NCBI RefSeq assembly: GCF_041261205.1
Contig: NZ_JBGCCH010000009.1
Span: 62,001 to 126,000, forward strand
Source of the DNA: Catenulispora sp. MAP5-51
Lineage (GTDB): Bacteria > Actinomycetota > Actinomycetes > Streptomycetales > Catenulisporaceae
Direction: 5' to 3'
Length of the DNA stretch: 64,000 nucleotides
Made by a program: the position numbers and the translations under genes. This document shows, in pieces, positions 8,416 to 17,515 of this stretch. Under the pieces are notes generated by a model. That model worked only from the letters and a program-made list of their open reading frames with translations. It was not told the origin of the DNA and searched no databases. Position 1 is the first letter of the stretch. The number at the start of each line of letters is the position of its first letter.

Positions 8416-9471
8416 GTGACCATGCTTCCTGTCGTCGGGTTGGACCGGCTCACCGATGACGCCGTGCGTGTCGTGTTCGGCGTGCCGTCGGGGGAGCGCG
8501 AGGCCTACCGCTTCACGCCGGGGCAGCACGTCACCGTGCGGCTGGAGCTCGGCGGGGTCGAGGCCCGGCGGGCCTACTCGCTGTGCGCCGCGCCGTGCGG
8601 CGATGACGCCGAGGCGCGCCTGAGCATCGCGGTCAAGGAGCTCGGGCCCGGCGGGTTCGGGGAGGTCGCGGCGCGCAAGCTGGGCGTCGGGGACCTCGTC
8701 GACGTGCTGGTGCCGGCGGGGCGGTTCGTCTTGCAGGACGGGGCCGAGCATGTCGGGATCGTCGCCGGCAGCGGGGTGACGCCGGTCCTGGCCATGGCCG
8801 AGGCCGCGCTGGCTCGCGGGGATCGCTTCACACTGATCTACGGCAATCGCACCGCCGCCTCCGTCATGTTCCTGGAGGAGCTCGCCGACCTCAAGGACCG
8901 CTACGCCGAACGGCTGATGGTGCTGCACGTGCTCTCCCGGGAGCCTCGGGAGGCGCCGCTGCTGACCGGGCGGATCGACGCCGAGCGGCTGCCGGAGCTG
9001 CTCGCCGCGGCGGCGCCGGGGCCGGACGCGCACTACTACCTGTGCGGGCCGATGGCGCTGGTCGACACCGCGAAGCAGGTGCTGGCCGAGCGCGGCGTGG
9101 CCCGCGGGCACGTGCACTTCGAGCTCTTCCACGCCGAGGACGCGCCGCCGCCGGCCGCCTACGCCGAGACCGCCAAGGTGCTGGCCGACGGCGACGTCGA
9201 GGTCACGGTCACCCTCGGCGGCCGCCGCACCGAGCTGGCCATGTCCAAGGACGACGACTCGGTCCTGGCCGCCGTCCTCAAGGCCCGCCCCGACACCCCC
9301 TACTCCTGCACCGGCGGCGTCTGCGGCACCTGCCGCGCGAAGATCGTCCAGGGCGAGGTCGCGATGGCCCACGACTACGCCCTGGAGCCGGAGGAGAAGG
9401 CCGAGGGCTTCGTCCTGGCCTGCCAGTCCCGCCCCCTCACCCCGGCTGTGGAGCTCGACTTCGACGCCTGA
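8416..9471 (+). CDS. paaE: Phenylacetyl-CoA epoxidase reductase PaaE
   Basis: PaaE passes electrons from NADPH to the PaaA di-iron centre. Domain order is: FAD-binding barrel (RRAYSLCAAP around residue 57), NAD(P)-binding fold (GIVAGSGVTPVLAM about 113-126, then YYLCGPM about 208), and a C-terminal plant-type 2Fe-2S ferredoxin with CTGGVCGTC plus a distal CQS. The length of 351 residues is normal. The first GTG (8416) is 6 bases before an in-frame ATG, and either may start. It ends the operon and is convergent with the flavohemoprotein gene 10 bases away, with no clear terminator between them. Confidence 0.95.
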   Translation: MTMLPVVGLDRLTDDAVRVVFGVPSGEREAYRFTPGQHVTVRLELGGVEARRAYSLCAAPCGDDAEARLSIAVKELGPGGFGEVAARKLGVGDLVDVLVPAGRFVLQDGAEHVGIVAGSGVTPVLAMAEAALARGDRFTLIYGNRTAASVMFLEELADLKDRYAERLMVLHVLSREPREAPLLTGRIDAERLPELLAAAAPGPDAHYYLCGPMALVDTAKQVLAERGVARGHVHFELFHAEDAPPPAAYAETAKVLADGDVEVTVTLGGRRTELAMSKDDDSVLAAVLKARPDTPYSCTGGVCGTCRAKIVQGEVAMAHDYALEPEEKAEGFVLACQSRPLTPAVELDFDA

Positions 9472-9480
9472 GCGGGCCCG

Positions 9481-10914
9481 CTAAGAAGCCTGCGAGATCA
9501 GCCAGTCGTCGATCGTCTGCGCGGTCCGCACCTGGCCGACGGCCTCGTCCCGCCATCCGTTGTCCTTCCGCCAGCCCCCGCCGCGGGAGGCTGAGGCGGC
9601 CCAGGAACCGGCCGGCCCGGCGGCGGCCGTCGGCACGCCCTGCTGCCCGCCGTCGGCGTCAGGGGCCTCCGTCACGGCCGTTCCCGGCCCCGCAGGGGCC
9701 GGCGGGGGCACCGGCACGCCCTGCCCCGCCCCGGGCTGCCACAGGCCGTCCATGCCGCCGTACGCGTCGAACCTGATGCTCGCCAGGGGGACGTTCAGTT
9801 CCTGAAGCCGCGCGATGGTCGCCCGGACCATCGGCACGGAGCCCGACACGTACACGTCGTGGTCGGCCCAGTGCTCGAAGAACTCGCCGTGGCGCGCCAC
9901 CACGTCCGGCAGCATCCCGCGCTCTCCGGGGTAGCGCGCATCGTGCGACACCGCCGTGACCACCGACAGCCACCGGCGCCGGTACGCCAGCTGTTCGAGC
10001 TCTGCCAAGTCGTAGAGCTCGTCGTCATGCCGTGCGCCGAAGAACAGCCGCACCTGCCGGGTGGTGTTCCACTTCGCCATGTCCTCGACCATCGCCTTGA
10101 TCGGCGCCATTCCGGTGCCTCCGGCGATGCATAACAGGTCCCGCATAGAGGTCGTGTTGCAGACCGTCGTCCCCGCCGGCGGGCCCAGGCGGACGATGTC
10201 CCCGACGTTCGTGTGGTTCACCAGCGCGTTGGACACCCATCCCGCGGGCACCTTGCGGACATGCAGCGTCAGAGTGTTGTCGGGCCGGGGTGCGTTGGCG
10301 ATCGAGAAGTGCCGCCACACGCGGGGCCAGCGCTGCGTCTCCAGCGTCAGGAACTGCCCTGGGCGGAACGGATAAGGGGCGTCCGGCGCCAGCGTCACTA
10401 CAGCGATGTCCGGAGTACGCCGCTCGTGGGCGACCACGCGGGCGGTCCACCAGGCCGGCGCCAAGTGCGCGTCCTCTTCGGCCGCCTCGATCATCGTCCC
10501 GGCGATGAGCTGGTACGCCGCCAGCCAGGCGGCGTCCATGTCGGGAGTCCAGGCGGTGCCCGCATAGCGTTTCAACGCTGATATGAGGCACCGCCAGACC
10601 GCTTCGTAGTGTTCCGGGCGCGCGCCGTACTTGCGGTGGTCGCGGCCCAGCTCCCTGAGATAGCCGGCCAGCCCTTCGGGGTGCTCGGCCTGGCCCACGA
10701 TGCGGACCAGGGCCTGGAACAGGCGGTCGCGCTGGGCGTCCATCATCGGCGGGAACATGTCCCGCAGCGCCGGGTACTCCGTGAAGACCAGCGCGTAGAA
10801 GTGGGCGACGACCTTGTCGGAGTCGTCGGCGACCAGTGCGAAGCTGTCCCGGAGCAGTGCCGGGACGCGTGCCGGGTCCAGGTCGGTACTGCTCGCCGCT
10901 GCCTGCCGCGCCAT
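9481..10914 (-). CDS. Flavohemoprotein (globin plus FAD/NAD reductase) with C-terminal extension
   Basis: The globin domain occupies roughly residues 1-145: Tyr40 at the B10 position (HFYALVF), Phe54 at CD1, and proximal His93 (GRDHRKYGARPEHY). The reductase domain follows, with RHFSIANAP for FAD and CIAGGTGMAPIKAM for NAD(P)H. This layout supports nitric oxide dioxygenase or reductase chemistry in the cytoplasm. About 80 residues rich in Pro, Gly and Ala extend beyond the usual end and finish in RTAQTIDDWLISQAS. I choose the ATG at 10914 with GGGGGCGG upstream, not the TTG five codons earlier. A perfect 24-base inverted repeat lies 30 bases upstream. Confidence 0.88.
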   Translation of the reverse strand: MARQAAASSTDLDPARVPALLRDSFALVADDSDKVVAHFYALVFTEYPALRDMFPPMMDAQRDRLFQALVRIVGQAEHPEGLAGYLRELGRDHRKYGARPEHYEAVWRCLISALKRYAGTAWTPDMDAAWLAAYQLIAGTMIEAAEEDAHLAPAWWTARVVAHERRTPDIAVVTLAPDAPYPFRPGQFLTLETQRWPRVWRHFSIANAPRPDNTLTLHVRKVPAGWVSNALVNHTNVGDIVRLGPPAGTTVCNTTSMRDLLCIAGGTGMAPIKAMVEDMAKWNTTRQVRLFFGARHDDELYDLAELEQLAYRRRWLSVVTAVSHDARYPGERGMLPDVVARHGEFFEHWADHDVYVSGSVPMVRATIARLQELNVPLASIRFDAYGGMDGLWQPGAGQGVPVPPPAPAGPGTAVTEAPDADGGQQGVPTAAAGPAGSWAASASRGGGWRKDNGWRDEAVGQVRTAQTIDDWLISQAS

Positions 10915-10943
10915 CTCTGCCGCCCCCAAAGCCTTCCGCCGGG

Positions 10944-10967
10944 CTCCGTGACCCCTGCGTCACGGAG
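10944..10967. promoter_or_regulatory. Inverted repeat upstream of flavohemoprotein gene
   Basis: CTCCGTGAC and GTCACGGAG form a perfect 9-bp inverted repeat around CCCTGC, 30 bases before the flavohemoprotein start. It is a good candidate operator. It resembles, but does not match, a CRP/FNR-type GTGA-N6-TCAC site, because the half-sites are 8 bases apart here. Confidence 0.5.
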
Positions 10968-11128
10968 TGCATACCCTGCGCAAGCGATTACCTTAGGCTC
11001 CGGAGGCGTCGCGGAACGTTGAAGTCCGGTGGAAGTCCGGTGTGATTGGGGAGGGAATGTCCGCTATGGCGCGGGAGAAAGTCCTGGAAGTCCGCCAGGA
11101 GTCCGGGGCCCTCGGCGCGGCAGCCGCG

Positions 11129-11572
11129 CTAGCGGGAGGGTTCTTGGCGCATCAGGGTCACGCGGCGGCTCAGAATGGCCTCCGCGGTGGCGCGTCCGTC
11201 CGGCCAGCGGCGGACGGCGATCCAGTCGTCGGTGAGGGGTCGTCGGAGGGGGTCGGCTGCCATGGAGAGCAGCAGGTTGGAGCCGTAGGTTGCTCTGAGC
11301 GCGCCGGTGGCGGATTCGGCCGAACACCCGCCCTCGCCGGCCTCCGTGACCAGCGCCGGTATGAGGTCGGCGCCGGCGGCTTCCTGCAGGATCGAGAAGG
11401 CCTTCTGGTGGCCCTCCGTCCAGCCCAGCGCCCGGAGCCGCTGCGAGCCCATCGGAGCTGCGGTTGACACGTATGCTGTCCCAGCTTTCACTGTTCTGTC
11501 CGGTTCTATCGACCGGGTTTCAGGTCCATCGCCTGTCCCGGTATCTACCGAAATCCCGGAAGATCGCTTCAT
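11129..11572 (-). CDS. Hypothetical protein
   Basis: This gene of about 147 codons is not recognised. From about residue 41 (MGSQRLRALGWTEGHQ) the codons are strongly G/C-ending, as in neighbouring genes, and the protein looks globular, with helices and a short DDWIAVRRWPDGRATAEAILSR segment. The first 40 codons are much less biased, so translation may really begin at the ATG at 11452 or the GTG at 11470, though neither has a clear Shine-Dalgarno. The ATG at 11572 has GGAGG 10 bases upstream. It lies just downstream of and in the same direction as the YihY-type gene. Confidence 0.5.
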   Translation of the reverse strand: MKRSSGISVDTGTGDGPETRSIEPDRTVKAGTAYVSTAAPMGSQRLRALGWTEGHQKAFSILQEAAGADLIPALVTEAGEGGCSAESATGALRATYGSNLLLSMAADPLRRPLTDDWIAVRRWPDGRATAEAILSRRVTLMRQEPSR

Positions 11573-11616
11573 GGTACGTACGCCTCCGACAGCTTGTCGC
11601 CGGAGTTTTTCGCAGC

Positions 11617-12672
11617 TCAGTCCTCGGTAGGAAACTCCTCCGGAACCGGGGTGGTGGCATCCCGCTGAGCCGCGACGCGCTGGCGCAGTGCCAGCCTCGC
11701 AAGCCACAACCGCCGCGAGGGCCACACTTGTTCCACGGCCGCGTTCAGCGCCGCGCCGAGGAGTACGGCCAGCGCCGTCACGTACAGCCAGACCAGGATC
11801 GCCACGGCCGCGGCGAGTCCTCCGTACAGCGAGTTGGTCGAGTTCGTGTCCGAGAAGGTGTTGGACACGTAGTCCCGCAGCAGCGCCGATCCGCCGAGCC
11901 ACAGCAGCAGCGCCAGGACGGTGCCCGGCAGGTCCTGCGACCACGGCGTGCGCACCGGCACGGCCAGGTGGTACAGCGTGTTCAGGAACGCCGCCAGCAC
12001 GGTGAGCATCAGCGGCCAGTACACCGCGTGGATCAGGTCGGTGATCGGCGGGAACGCGCTGACCAGCAGGTCCGGCCCGATCACCAGCAACGGGAGCGCC
12101 ACCGAGCCCAGGAGCAGGCCCAGCATGTACATGCCGAACGCCAGCAGGCGGGTCCGCACTATGCCGCGGCGGCCCGACAGCCCGTAGGCGATCGTGATGG
12201 TGTCGACGTACACGTTCATGGCGCGCGACCCGGCCCACAGCGCCAGCAGGAAGCCGATGGAGATCAGCTCCGGGTGGCCGTTGGAGGTCAGGTTCGTCAG
12301 CAGTCCGTCGAGCTTCTGCACGCCCGGGCCGGACAGCATGGTGGCGGCCGCGCCGTCGATGTGGTGCTTGATCTCGTTGATCCGCGCCGCGCCGATCCAG
12401 CCGTTCAGATAGCCCAGGGTGCCGGCCAGTCCGATCGCCAGGGGCGGCAGCGAGAGCAGCGCGAAGAACGCCGCCTCGGCCGCCAGCCCGGTGATCCGGT
12501 AGCGCATGCAGATCGCGAAGGTGATCCTGGTGACGGACCACCAGTTGCGTGCTTGCGCGCGAAAGCGCTCGCGCATCGCCGGCCGAGGCTGCTCGGCCTG
12601 GTCCGACTGCTCCGAGGCGCCGGTGACGGCATCGGAGCCGGAGCCTGCGGGCAGGTCCAGCACTGGGCGCAT
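11617..12672 (-). CDS. YihY/BrkB family inner membrane protein
   Basis: About six hydrophobic segments and the family signatures GLAAEAAFFALLSLPP and a late GGLAAAVAILVWLYVTALAVLLGA identify the YihY/UPF0761 family (formerly called ribonuclease BN-like or BrkB). These are integral membrane proteins of unknown transport or lipid-related function. I choose the ATG at 12672, where GAGGA lies 7 bases upstream. An in-frame GTG at 12705 would add 11 residues but lacks a ribosome binding site. The N-terminal 45 residues are polar and the C-terminus is highly charged. Confidence 0.85.
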   Translation of the reverse strand: MRPVLDLPAGSGSDAVTGASEQSDQAEQPRPAMRERFRAQARNWWSVTRITFAICMRYRITGLAAEAAFFALLSLPPLAIGLAGTLGYLNGWIGAARINEIKHHIDGAAATMLSGPGVQKLDGLLTNLTSNGHPELISIGFLLALWAGSRAMNVYVDTITIAYGLSGRRGIVRTRLLAFGMYMLGLLLGSVALPLLVIGPDLLVSAFPPITDLIHAVYWPLMLTVLAAFLNTLYHLAVPVRTPWSQDLPGTVLALLLWLGGSALLRDYVSNTFSDTNSTNSLYGGLAAAVAILVWLYVTALAVLLGAALNAAVEQVWPSRRLWLARLALRQRVAAQRDATTPVPEEFPTED

Positions 12673-12815
12673 GCGCGGGTCCTCGGGTCCGACGGGTGGG
12701 TTCACGGGCGACCGGGTCGTTGTTACTTACTGGTAGCGAACAGAAGGATCGGGTACTACGTTAACGGCAGCACGACCCAGCACCAGCATCACGCCGAAAC
12801 GGAGATGACCGGCCC

Positions 12816-14468
12816 ATGCCCGAAGGCACCCTCGTCGGCCCCGCCGACGAGCCCCTGAACCAGGTTCCGCCGCTGGCCGGGTACAACGCCTACACCGCCG
12901 ACCCGTCGCTGGTGGGCGCCGTTTCACGGCTGTTCGGCACGGGTTCGGCCACCGACACCGAGCTGACCGGGCTCGGCGCGCTCGCCGGGTCCTTCGAGGC
13001 CCGCGAGTGGGGCCGGCTGGCCGAGGCGAACCACCCGGTGCTGCGGACCCACGACCGCTACGGCGCCCGCATCGACGAGGTCGAGTTCCACCCGGCCTGG
13101 CACAACCTGATGACCGTGGCCGTGAGCCACGGCATCGCCGCCGCGCCGTGGCTGGAGGACGCCGGCACCATGCGGCACACCGCCCGCGCCGCCAAGATGC
13201 TGGTCTGGGGCCAGACCGAGGGCGGCCACCTGTGCCCGGTCTCGATGACCTACGCGGCGGTCCCGGCGCTGGCCGCCGACCCGATGCTGGCCGCGGAGTG
13301 GACGCCGCGCCTGGCGTCCAGGAGCTATGACTTCGGCCTGCGCGACCCCGCCACCAAGGCCGGCTGCCTGGCCGGCATGGGCATGACCGAGAAGCAGGGC
13401 GGCTCCGACGTCCGGGCCAACACCACCAGGGCGACGCCGGCCGCCGGCTCGGACCGCGAGTACACGCTGATCGGCCACAAGTGGTTCACCTCCGCCCCGA
13501 TGTGCGACGTGTTCCTGGTGCTGGCCCAGGCTCCCGGCGGCCTGACCTGCTTCGTGATCCCGCGCGTGCTGCCGGACGGCACCCGCAACTCCTTCCGCCT
13601 GCAGCGCCTGAAGGACAAGCTGGGCAACCGCGCGAACGCCTCCTCGGAGGTCGAGTTCCACAACACCCGCGCCTGGCGTCTCGGCGACGAGGGCCGCGGC
13701 GTGGCCACCATCATCGAGATGGTCGCCATGACCCGGCTGGACTGCGTCACCGGCTCCGCCTCGCTGATGCGCGCGGCGCTCGCCGAGGCCGTGCACCACA
13801 CCCGGCACCGCATGGCCTTCGGCAAGCTGCTCGCCGACCAGCCCTTGATGCGCAACGTGCTGGCCGACCTGGCCCTGGAGTCCGAGGCGGCGACCCTCAC
13901 CTCGCTGCACCTGGCCGCGGCCACCGACGCCGGCTCCGACGAGGCCGCGCGCAAGTTCCGCCGGATCGGCCTGGCCGTGGCGAAGTTCTGGGTCACCAAG
14001 CGCTGCGCGCCGTTCGCGGCCGAGGCCCTGGAATGCCTCGGCGGCAACGGCTACGTCGAGGAGTCCGGCATGCCGCGCCTGTACCGGGAGGCGCCGCTGA
14101 ACTCCATCTGGGAGGGCTCCGGCAACGTCAACGCGCTGGACGTGCTGCGCGCGCTGGCCAAGGAGGCCGGGGTGTGGGACGCGTTCTGCGCCGAGGTCGG
14201 CACGGCGCGCGGTGCGGACGCCCGCTTCGACGCGGCGTTCAAGGAACTCAAGGACGAGGTGGCCTCGGTGGACGAGGCGGGGGCTCGCCGGTTCGTGGAA
14301 CGGATGGCGTTGATGCTTCAGGGCTCTTTGATGCTGCGCTACGCGCCGGCCGAGAACGCCGACGCCTTCGTGGCCTCGCGGCTCGCCGGAGACTGGGGCC
14401 GCAGCTTCGGGACGCTGCCGCGCGGGCTGGAGATCGAGAAGATCGCCGGGCGCGCGCTGGCCGTCTGA
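12816..14468 (+). CDS. Acyl-CoA dehydrogenase, AidB-like
   Basis: The 550-residue protein aligns by eye along its whole length with E. coli AidB: NQVPPLAGYNAYTADP at the start, EVEFHPAWHNLM, LCPVSMTYAAVP, GMGMTEKQGGSDVRANTT (flavin/substrate region, about 188-205), LKDKLGNRANASSEVEF, and RLYREAPLNSIWEGSGN. AidB is a flavoprotein induced by alkylation damage in E. coli. The family also shows isovaleryl-CoA dehydrogenase activity. DNA protection cannot be inferred for this one. It is divergent from the YihY-type gene with a 143-base gap in which I see no strong operator. Confidence 0.88.
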   Translation: MPEGTLVGPADEPLNQVPPLAGYNAYTADPSLVGAVSRLFGTGSATDTELTGLGALAGSFEAREWGRLAEANHPVLRTHDRYGARIDEVEFHPAWHNLMTVAVSHGIAAAPWLEDAGTMRHTARAAKMLVWGQTEGGHLCPVSMTYAAVPALAADPMLAAEWTPRLASRSYDFGLRDPATKAGCLAGMGMTEKQGGSDVRANTTRATPAAGSDREYTLIGHKWFTSAPMCDVFLVLAQAPGGLTCFVIPRVLPDGTRNSFRLQRLKDKLGNRANASSEVEFHNTRAWRLGDEGRGVATIIEMVAMTRLDCVTGSASLMRAALAEAVHHTRHRMAFGKLLADQPLMRNVLADLALESEAATLTSLHLAAATDAGSDEAARKFRRIGLAVAKFWVTKRCAPFAAEALECLGGNGYVEESGMPRLYREAPLNSIWEGSGNVNALDVLRALAKEAGVWDAFCAEVGTARGADARFDAAFKELKDEVASVDEAGARRFVERMALMLQGSLMLRYAPAENADAFVASRLAGDWGRSFGTLPRGLEIEKIAGRALAV

Positions 14469-14474
14469 ACGGCC

Positions 14475-14762
14475 TCAGTTCACGACCAGATCCGTGTACT
14501 CGGGGTGCTTCTCGATGTACGCGGCGACGAACCAGCACCGGGGCGCGACCTTCAGGCCGCGCTCCCGCACGTCGTCCAGCGCGGCCTTCGCCAGCTTCCC
14601 GCCGATGCCCCGGCCCTCGAACTGCGGCTCCACCACGGTGTGCGGCATGACGGCCACGCCGTCCTGCACGGTGTAGGCCAGGATGCCCGCCAGGGCCCCG
14701 CCTATCCGCGCTTCGTAACGCTTGCGCTCCTTGTTGTCGAGCACCGTGACCTCGTCGCTCAC
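14475..14762 (-). CDS. Small GNAT-like acetyltransferase (COG2388 type)
   Basis: This 95-residue single-domain protein has a short acetyl-CoA loop, EPQFEGRGIGGKLAKAALDD (about residues 45-64), and the C-terminal CWFVAAYIEKHPEYTDLV. That is the signature of the minimal YjdJ/Gcn5-related family. Members bind acetyl-CoA, but substrates are mostly unknown. It converges with the AidB-like gene with 6 bases between the stops, and it is divergent from the pseudouridine pair. Confidence 0.85.
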   Translation of the reverse strand: MSDEVTVLDNKERKRYEARIGGALAGILAYTVQDGVAVMPHTVVEPQFEGRGIGGKLAKAALDDVRERGLKVAPRCWFVAAYIEKHPEYTDLVVN

Positions 14763-14868
14763 AACCCGCCTCCGGTTCCCTCTACGATCTTCAGTAGTGT
14801 TCGCATGAGCGTAACCGGGACGGCGTCTATGCCCGTCTTTCGTGCCCGTCGGGCTGCAGGAGGCAGAA

Positions 14869-15810
14869 GTGACAGTGGACGGCGTGGGGCTCCGGATTCA
14901 CCCCGAAGTGATCGAGGCGCTGGAGTCGGACACCCCGGTCGTGGCGCTGGAGTCGACGATCATCAGCCACGGGCTGCCGCGTCCGGACAACCTGCGGGTG
15001 GCGCGCGAGATCGAGCAGACCGTGCGCGACAGCGGCGGGGTGCCGGCCACCATCGCGGTGGTCGAGGGCAAGCCGTGCGTCGGGTTGTACGACGAGGAGC
15101 TGCGGCTGATCGCCGAGTCCGACGACGTCGTCAAGCTCGGCGTGCGCGACCTGGGCGTGGCCGCGGCCAAGGGGCTGCACGGCGCGACGACCGTGGCGGC
15201 CACCGCCTCTTTGGCGGCTCAGGCCGATATCGACGTCTTCGCCACCGGGGGCCTGGGCGGCGTGCACCGGCAGGCGCGCGACACCTGGGACGAGTCCGCG
15301 GACCTGACCGCGCTGTCCCGGATCCCGATGGCGGTGGTGTGCGCCGGCGTGAAGTCGATCCTGGACGTGCCGGCGACGCTGGAGCGCCTGGAGACCCTGA
15401 ACGTCCCGGTGTTCGGCTACCGCACCACCCAGTTCCCCGGCTTCTACCTCGCCGACTCCGGCCACGCGCTGGAGTGGAGCTTCGACTTCGCCGAGGAGGT
15501 CGCCGAGGCGGTGCTGCAGCACTGGCAGCTGGCCTGGCCGGCGGTGTCCAGCGGCGTGCTGATCGCCAACCCGATCCCGGTCGAGGAGCAGCTGGACCCG
15601 GCACTGCACGACCGGATCCTGAACGAGGCGCTGGCCGCGGCGGAGAAGGAAGGGATCGCCGGCAAGGACGTCACGCCGTTCCTGCTGGAGTTCTTCCACC
15701 GCGAGACCGGCGGGGAGTCGCTGCGCGCGAACGTGCTGCTCGTCAAGCGCAACGCCGAGCTCGCCACCCGGATCGCGGCGGAGATCATCAGCGCCGCGCC
15801 GAACCAGTAG
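14869..15810 (+). CDS. psuG: Pseudouridine-5'-phosphate glycosidase
   Basis: PsuG reversibly cleaves pseudouridine 5'-phosphate into uracil and ribose 5-phosphate. The 313-residue protein shows the family core: [19 protein letters not shown] near the start, [32 protein letters not shown] with the catalytic lysine region, [10 protein letters not shown], and [17 protein letters not shown]. The GTG at 14869 is preceded by AGGAGG 5 bases away. A longer GTG start at 14842 is less likely. Directly downstream lies a PfkB-type kinase that can provide its substrate. Confidence 0.93.
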   Translation: MTVDGVGLRIHPEVIEALESDTPVVALESTIISHGLPRPDNLRVAREIEQTVRDSGGVPATIAVVEGKPCVGLYDEELRLIAESDDVVKLGVRDLGVAAAKGLHGATTVAATASLAAQADIDVFATGGLGGVHRQARDTWDESADLTALSRIPMAVVCAGVKSILDVPATLERLETLNVPVFGYRTTQFPGFYLADSGHALEWSFDFAEEVAEAVLQHWQLAWPAVSSGVLIANPIPVEEQLDPALHDRILNEALAAAEKEGIAGKDVTPFLLEFFHRETGGESLRANVLLVKRNAELATRIAAEIISAAPNQ

Positions 15811-15824
15811 CAGCGGACGGCACG

Positions 15825-16736
15825 GTGCCCATGGCAGCGGCGGCGCCGATCCTGGTGATCGGCGACCTGATGGTGGACGTCGTGGCGCGCCTGGACGGGC
15901 CGCTGGTGGCGGCCTCGGACAGCCCCGGGCGCATCGCGATGCGCGGCGGCGGCTCGGCGGCCAACACGGCCTGCTGGCTGGCCGCCACCGGGGCCGAGGC
16001 GCTGTTCGTGGGCTGCGTCGGCGACGACCTGCCCGGCCGCGAGGCCGCCGAAGCGCTGCACACGGCCGGGGTCCGCACCGTGCTGAAGGTGGACCCCTCC
16101 CGCCCCACCGGCACGGTGGTGGTCCTGGTCGACCCCACCGGCGAGCGCACGATGGTCCCCGACCCCGGCGCCAACTGCGCGCTCACCCCGATGGACCTGC
16201 CGAAGGACGAGTTCGTCCCGGGCCGGCACCTGCACCTGTCCGGCTACACGATCCTGAACCCGGCCAGCCGCGCCGCCGGCGTCGCGGCCCTGGACCTGGC
16301 CCGCCGCCGCGGCATGACCACCTCGGTGGACGTGGCCTCGGCCGGCCCGCTGGCCGCGGTCGGCCCGGACCGCTTCCTGGACTGGATCGGCGACCCGTTC
16401 ATGCTGATCGCCAACCGCGACGAGGCCGCGGTCCTGACCGGCATCGACGACGACCCGGTGGCCGCCACCAGGGCCCTGACGGAGCTGTGCGACCAGGTGG
16501 TGGTCAAGCTCGGCGCCGACGGTGTGGTCCGCCACGACGCCCTGTTCGACCGCACCATCCGGGTCCCGGCCGAGCGGCTGGCGCCGGGACAGCTGATCGA
16601 CACCACCGGCGCCGGCGACGCCTTCGCGGCCGGCTACCTGGCCGCGTGGATGCGGGACGAGGACCCGGAGGAGGCGCTGGCGGCCGGGTGCCGGCTGGCG
16701 GCGCGGGTGATCCGGCGGGTGGGCGGGCGCCCTTAG
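15825..16736 (+). CDS. PfkB-family carbohydrate kinase, probable pseudouridine kinase
   Basis: This is a ribokinase-like enzyme of about 303 residues. It has the N-terminal sugar-binding motif RGGGSAANTACWLAATGAE and the C-terminal DTTGAGDAFAAGYLA with the catalytic aspartate. Location 15 bases after psuG suggests it phosphorylates pseudouridine before PsuG splits it, like PsuK. Sequence alone cannot exclude another nucleoside or sugar. Two starts are possible, GTG 15825 or ATG 15831. I use the first because GGACGG lies at a suitable distance. Confidence 0.8.
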   Translation: MPMAAAAPILVIGDLMVDVVARLDGPLVAASDSPGRIAMRGGGSAANTACWLAATGAEALFVGCVGDDLPGREAAEALHTAGVRTVLKVDPSRPTGTVVVLVDPTGERTMVPDPGANCALTPMDLPKDEFVPGRHLHLSGYTILNPASRAAGVAALDLARRRGMTTSVDVASAGPLAAVGPDRFLDWIGDPFMLIANRDEAAVLTGIDDDPVAATRALTELCDQVVVKLGADGVVRHDALFDRTIRVPAERLAPGQLIDTTGAGDAFAAGYLAAWMRDEDPEEALAAGCRLAARVIRRVGGRP

Positions 16737-16757
16737 GGGACTGGCATCCTTGAGCCG

Positions 16758-17159
16758 GTGTCCTTCCTCCAGCTGACCGCGATCATCGTCGACGACTACG
16801 ACGAGGCGATCGACTTCTTCACCCGCGCCCTGGGCTTCGAACTTGCCGAGGACTCGCCGTCGACCACCAATGACGGCCGCCCCAAGCGCTGGGTCGTCGT
16901 CCGTCCGCCCGGCGGCCAGACCGGTTTGCTGCTCGCCCGCGCGGACGGGGAGCGGCAGACTGCTGCGGTCGGCGAGCAGTACGCCGGCCGGGTCGGGCTG
17001 TTCCTGCAGGTCGATGATTTCGACGCAGGCTACGCGCGGATGCTGGCCGAGGGCGTCGAGTTCGTCGGCGAGCCGCGGAGCGAGGCGTATGGACGGGTCG
17101 TGGTCTTCCGTGACATCGCCGGGAACCGCTGGGATCTGTTGGGTCCGGCGGCAGTCTGA
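16758..17159 (+). CDS. VOC (glyoxalase/dioxygenase) superfamily protein
   Basis: The 133-residue protein has the two beta-alpha-beta-beta-beta units of vicinal oxygen chelate proteins: TAIIVDDYDEAIDFFTRALGF at the start and VFRDIAGNRWDLLGP at the end, with LFLQVDDFDAGYARMLAEGVEF in the middle. The first metal ligand His is not present in its usual place, so it may be a binding protein rather than a lyase. It uses a GTG start and lies 21 bases after the kinase, possibly co-transcribed. Confidence 0.8.
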   Translation: MSFLQLTAIIVDDYDEAIDFFTRALGFELAEDSPSTTNDGRPKRWVVVRPPGGQTGLLLARADGERQTAAVGEQYAGRVGLFLQVDDFDAGYARMLAEGVEFVGEPRSEAYGRVVVFRDIAGNRWDLLGPAAV

Positions 17160-17172
17160 CGCGCCGGAGTCC

Positions 17173-17487
17173 TCAGCTCGTGCCAGGCAGCAACGGCCTC
17201 ATGAAGCTGCGCTCGTACCGCAGCACACAGCCGCTCTCGTCCCTGATCTTGTCGGCGGCGATGAAATCGGGATGGTGGCCGAACAGCTTCCGGTACTCCT
17301 CGTACGCCGCGAGGCTCGGGAAGCTGAACAAAGCCAGGGCTTTGTCGCTCGCGCCCTCGGCGGGCAGGAAGTAGCCGTGATGCGTTCCGCCGTGGGCGTC
17401 GACCAGCTCCATCCAGCGGGTCGCGAACTTCTCGAAGGCGTCGGTCTTCTGCGGATCGATGACGTACTCGACTACACAGGTGATCAT
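17173..17487 (-). CDS. NIPSNAP family protein
   Basis: This 104-residue ferredoxin-like (dimeric alpha/beta barrel) protein has MITCVVEYVIDPQKTDAFEKF at the N-terminus and HHGYFLPAEGASDKALALFSFPSLAAYEEYR in the middle, both typical of bacterial NIPSNAP proteins (shown here as positions about 1-21 and 36-66). No enzymatic activity is established for this family. It ends 14 bases from the convergent VOC gene. Confidence 0.8.
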   Translation of the reverse strand: MITCVVEYVIDPQKTDAFEKFATRWMELVDAHGGTHHGYFLPAEGASDKALALFSFPSLAAYEEYRKLFGHHPDFIAADKIRDESGCVLRYERSFMRPLLPGTS

Positions 17488-17515
17488 GTTTCCAACGTAA
17501 CCAGCGCAGGCGTTT

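Noticed and set aside
11464-11493. TTGACA on the plus strand at 11464 with a TTCACT-like -10
   Set aside because: No plus-strand gene lies downstream for over 1 kb, and it falls within a minus-strand gene.
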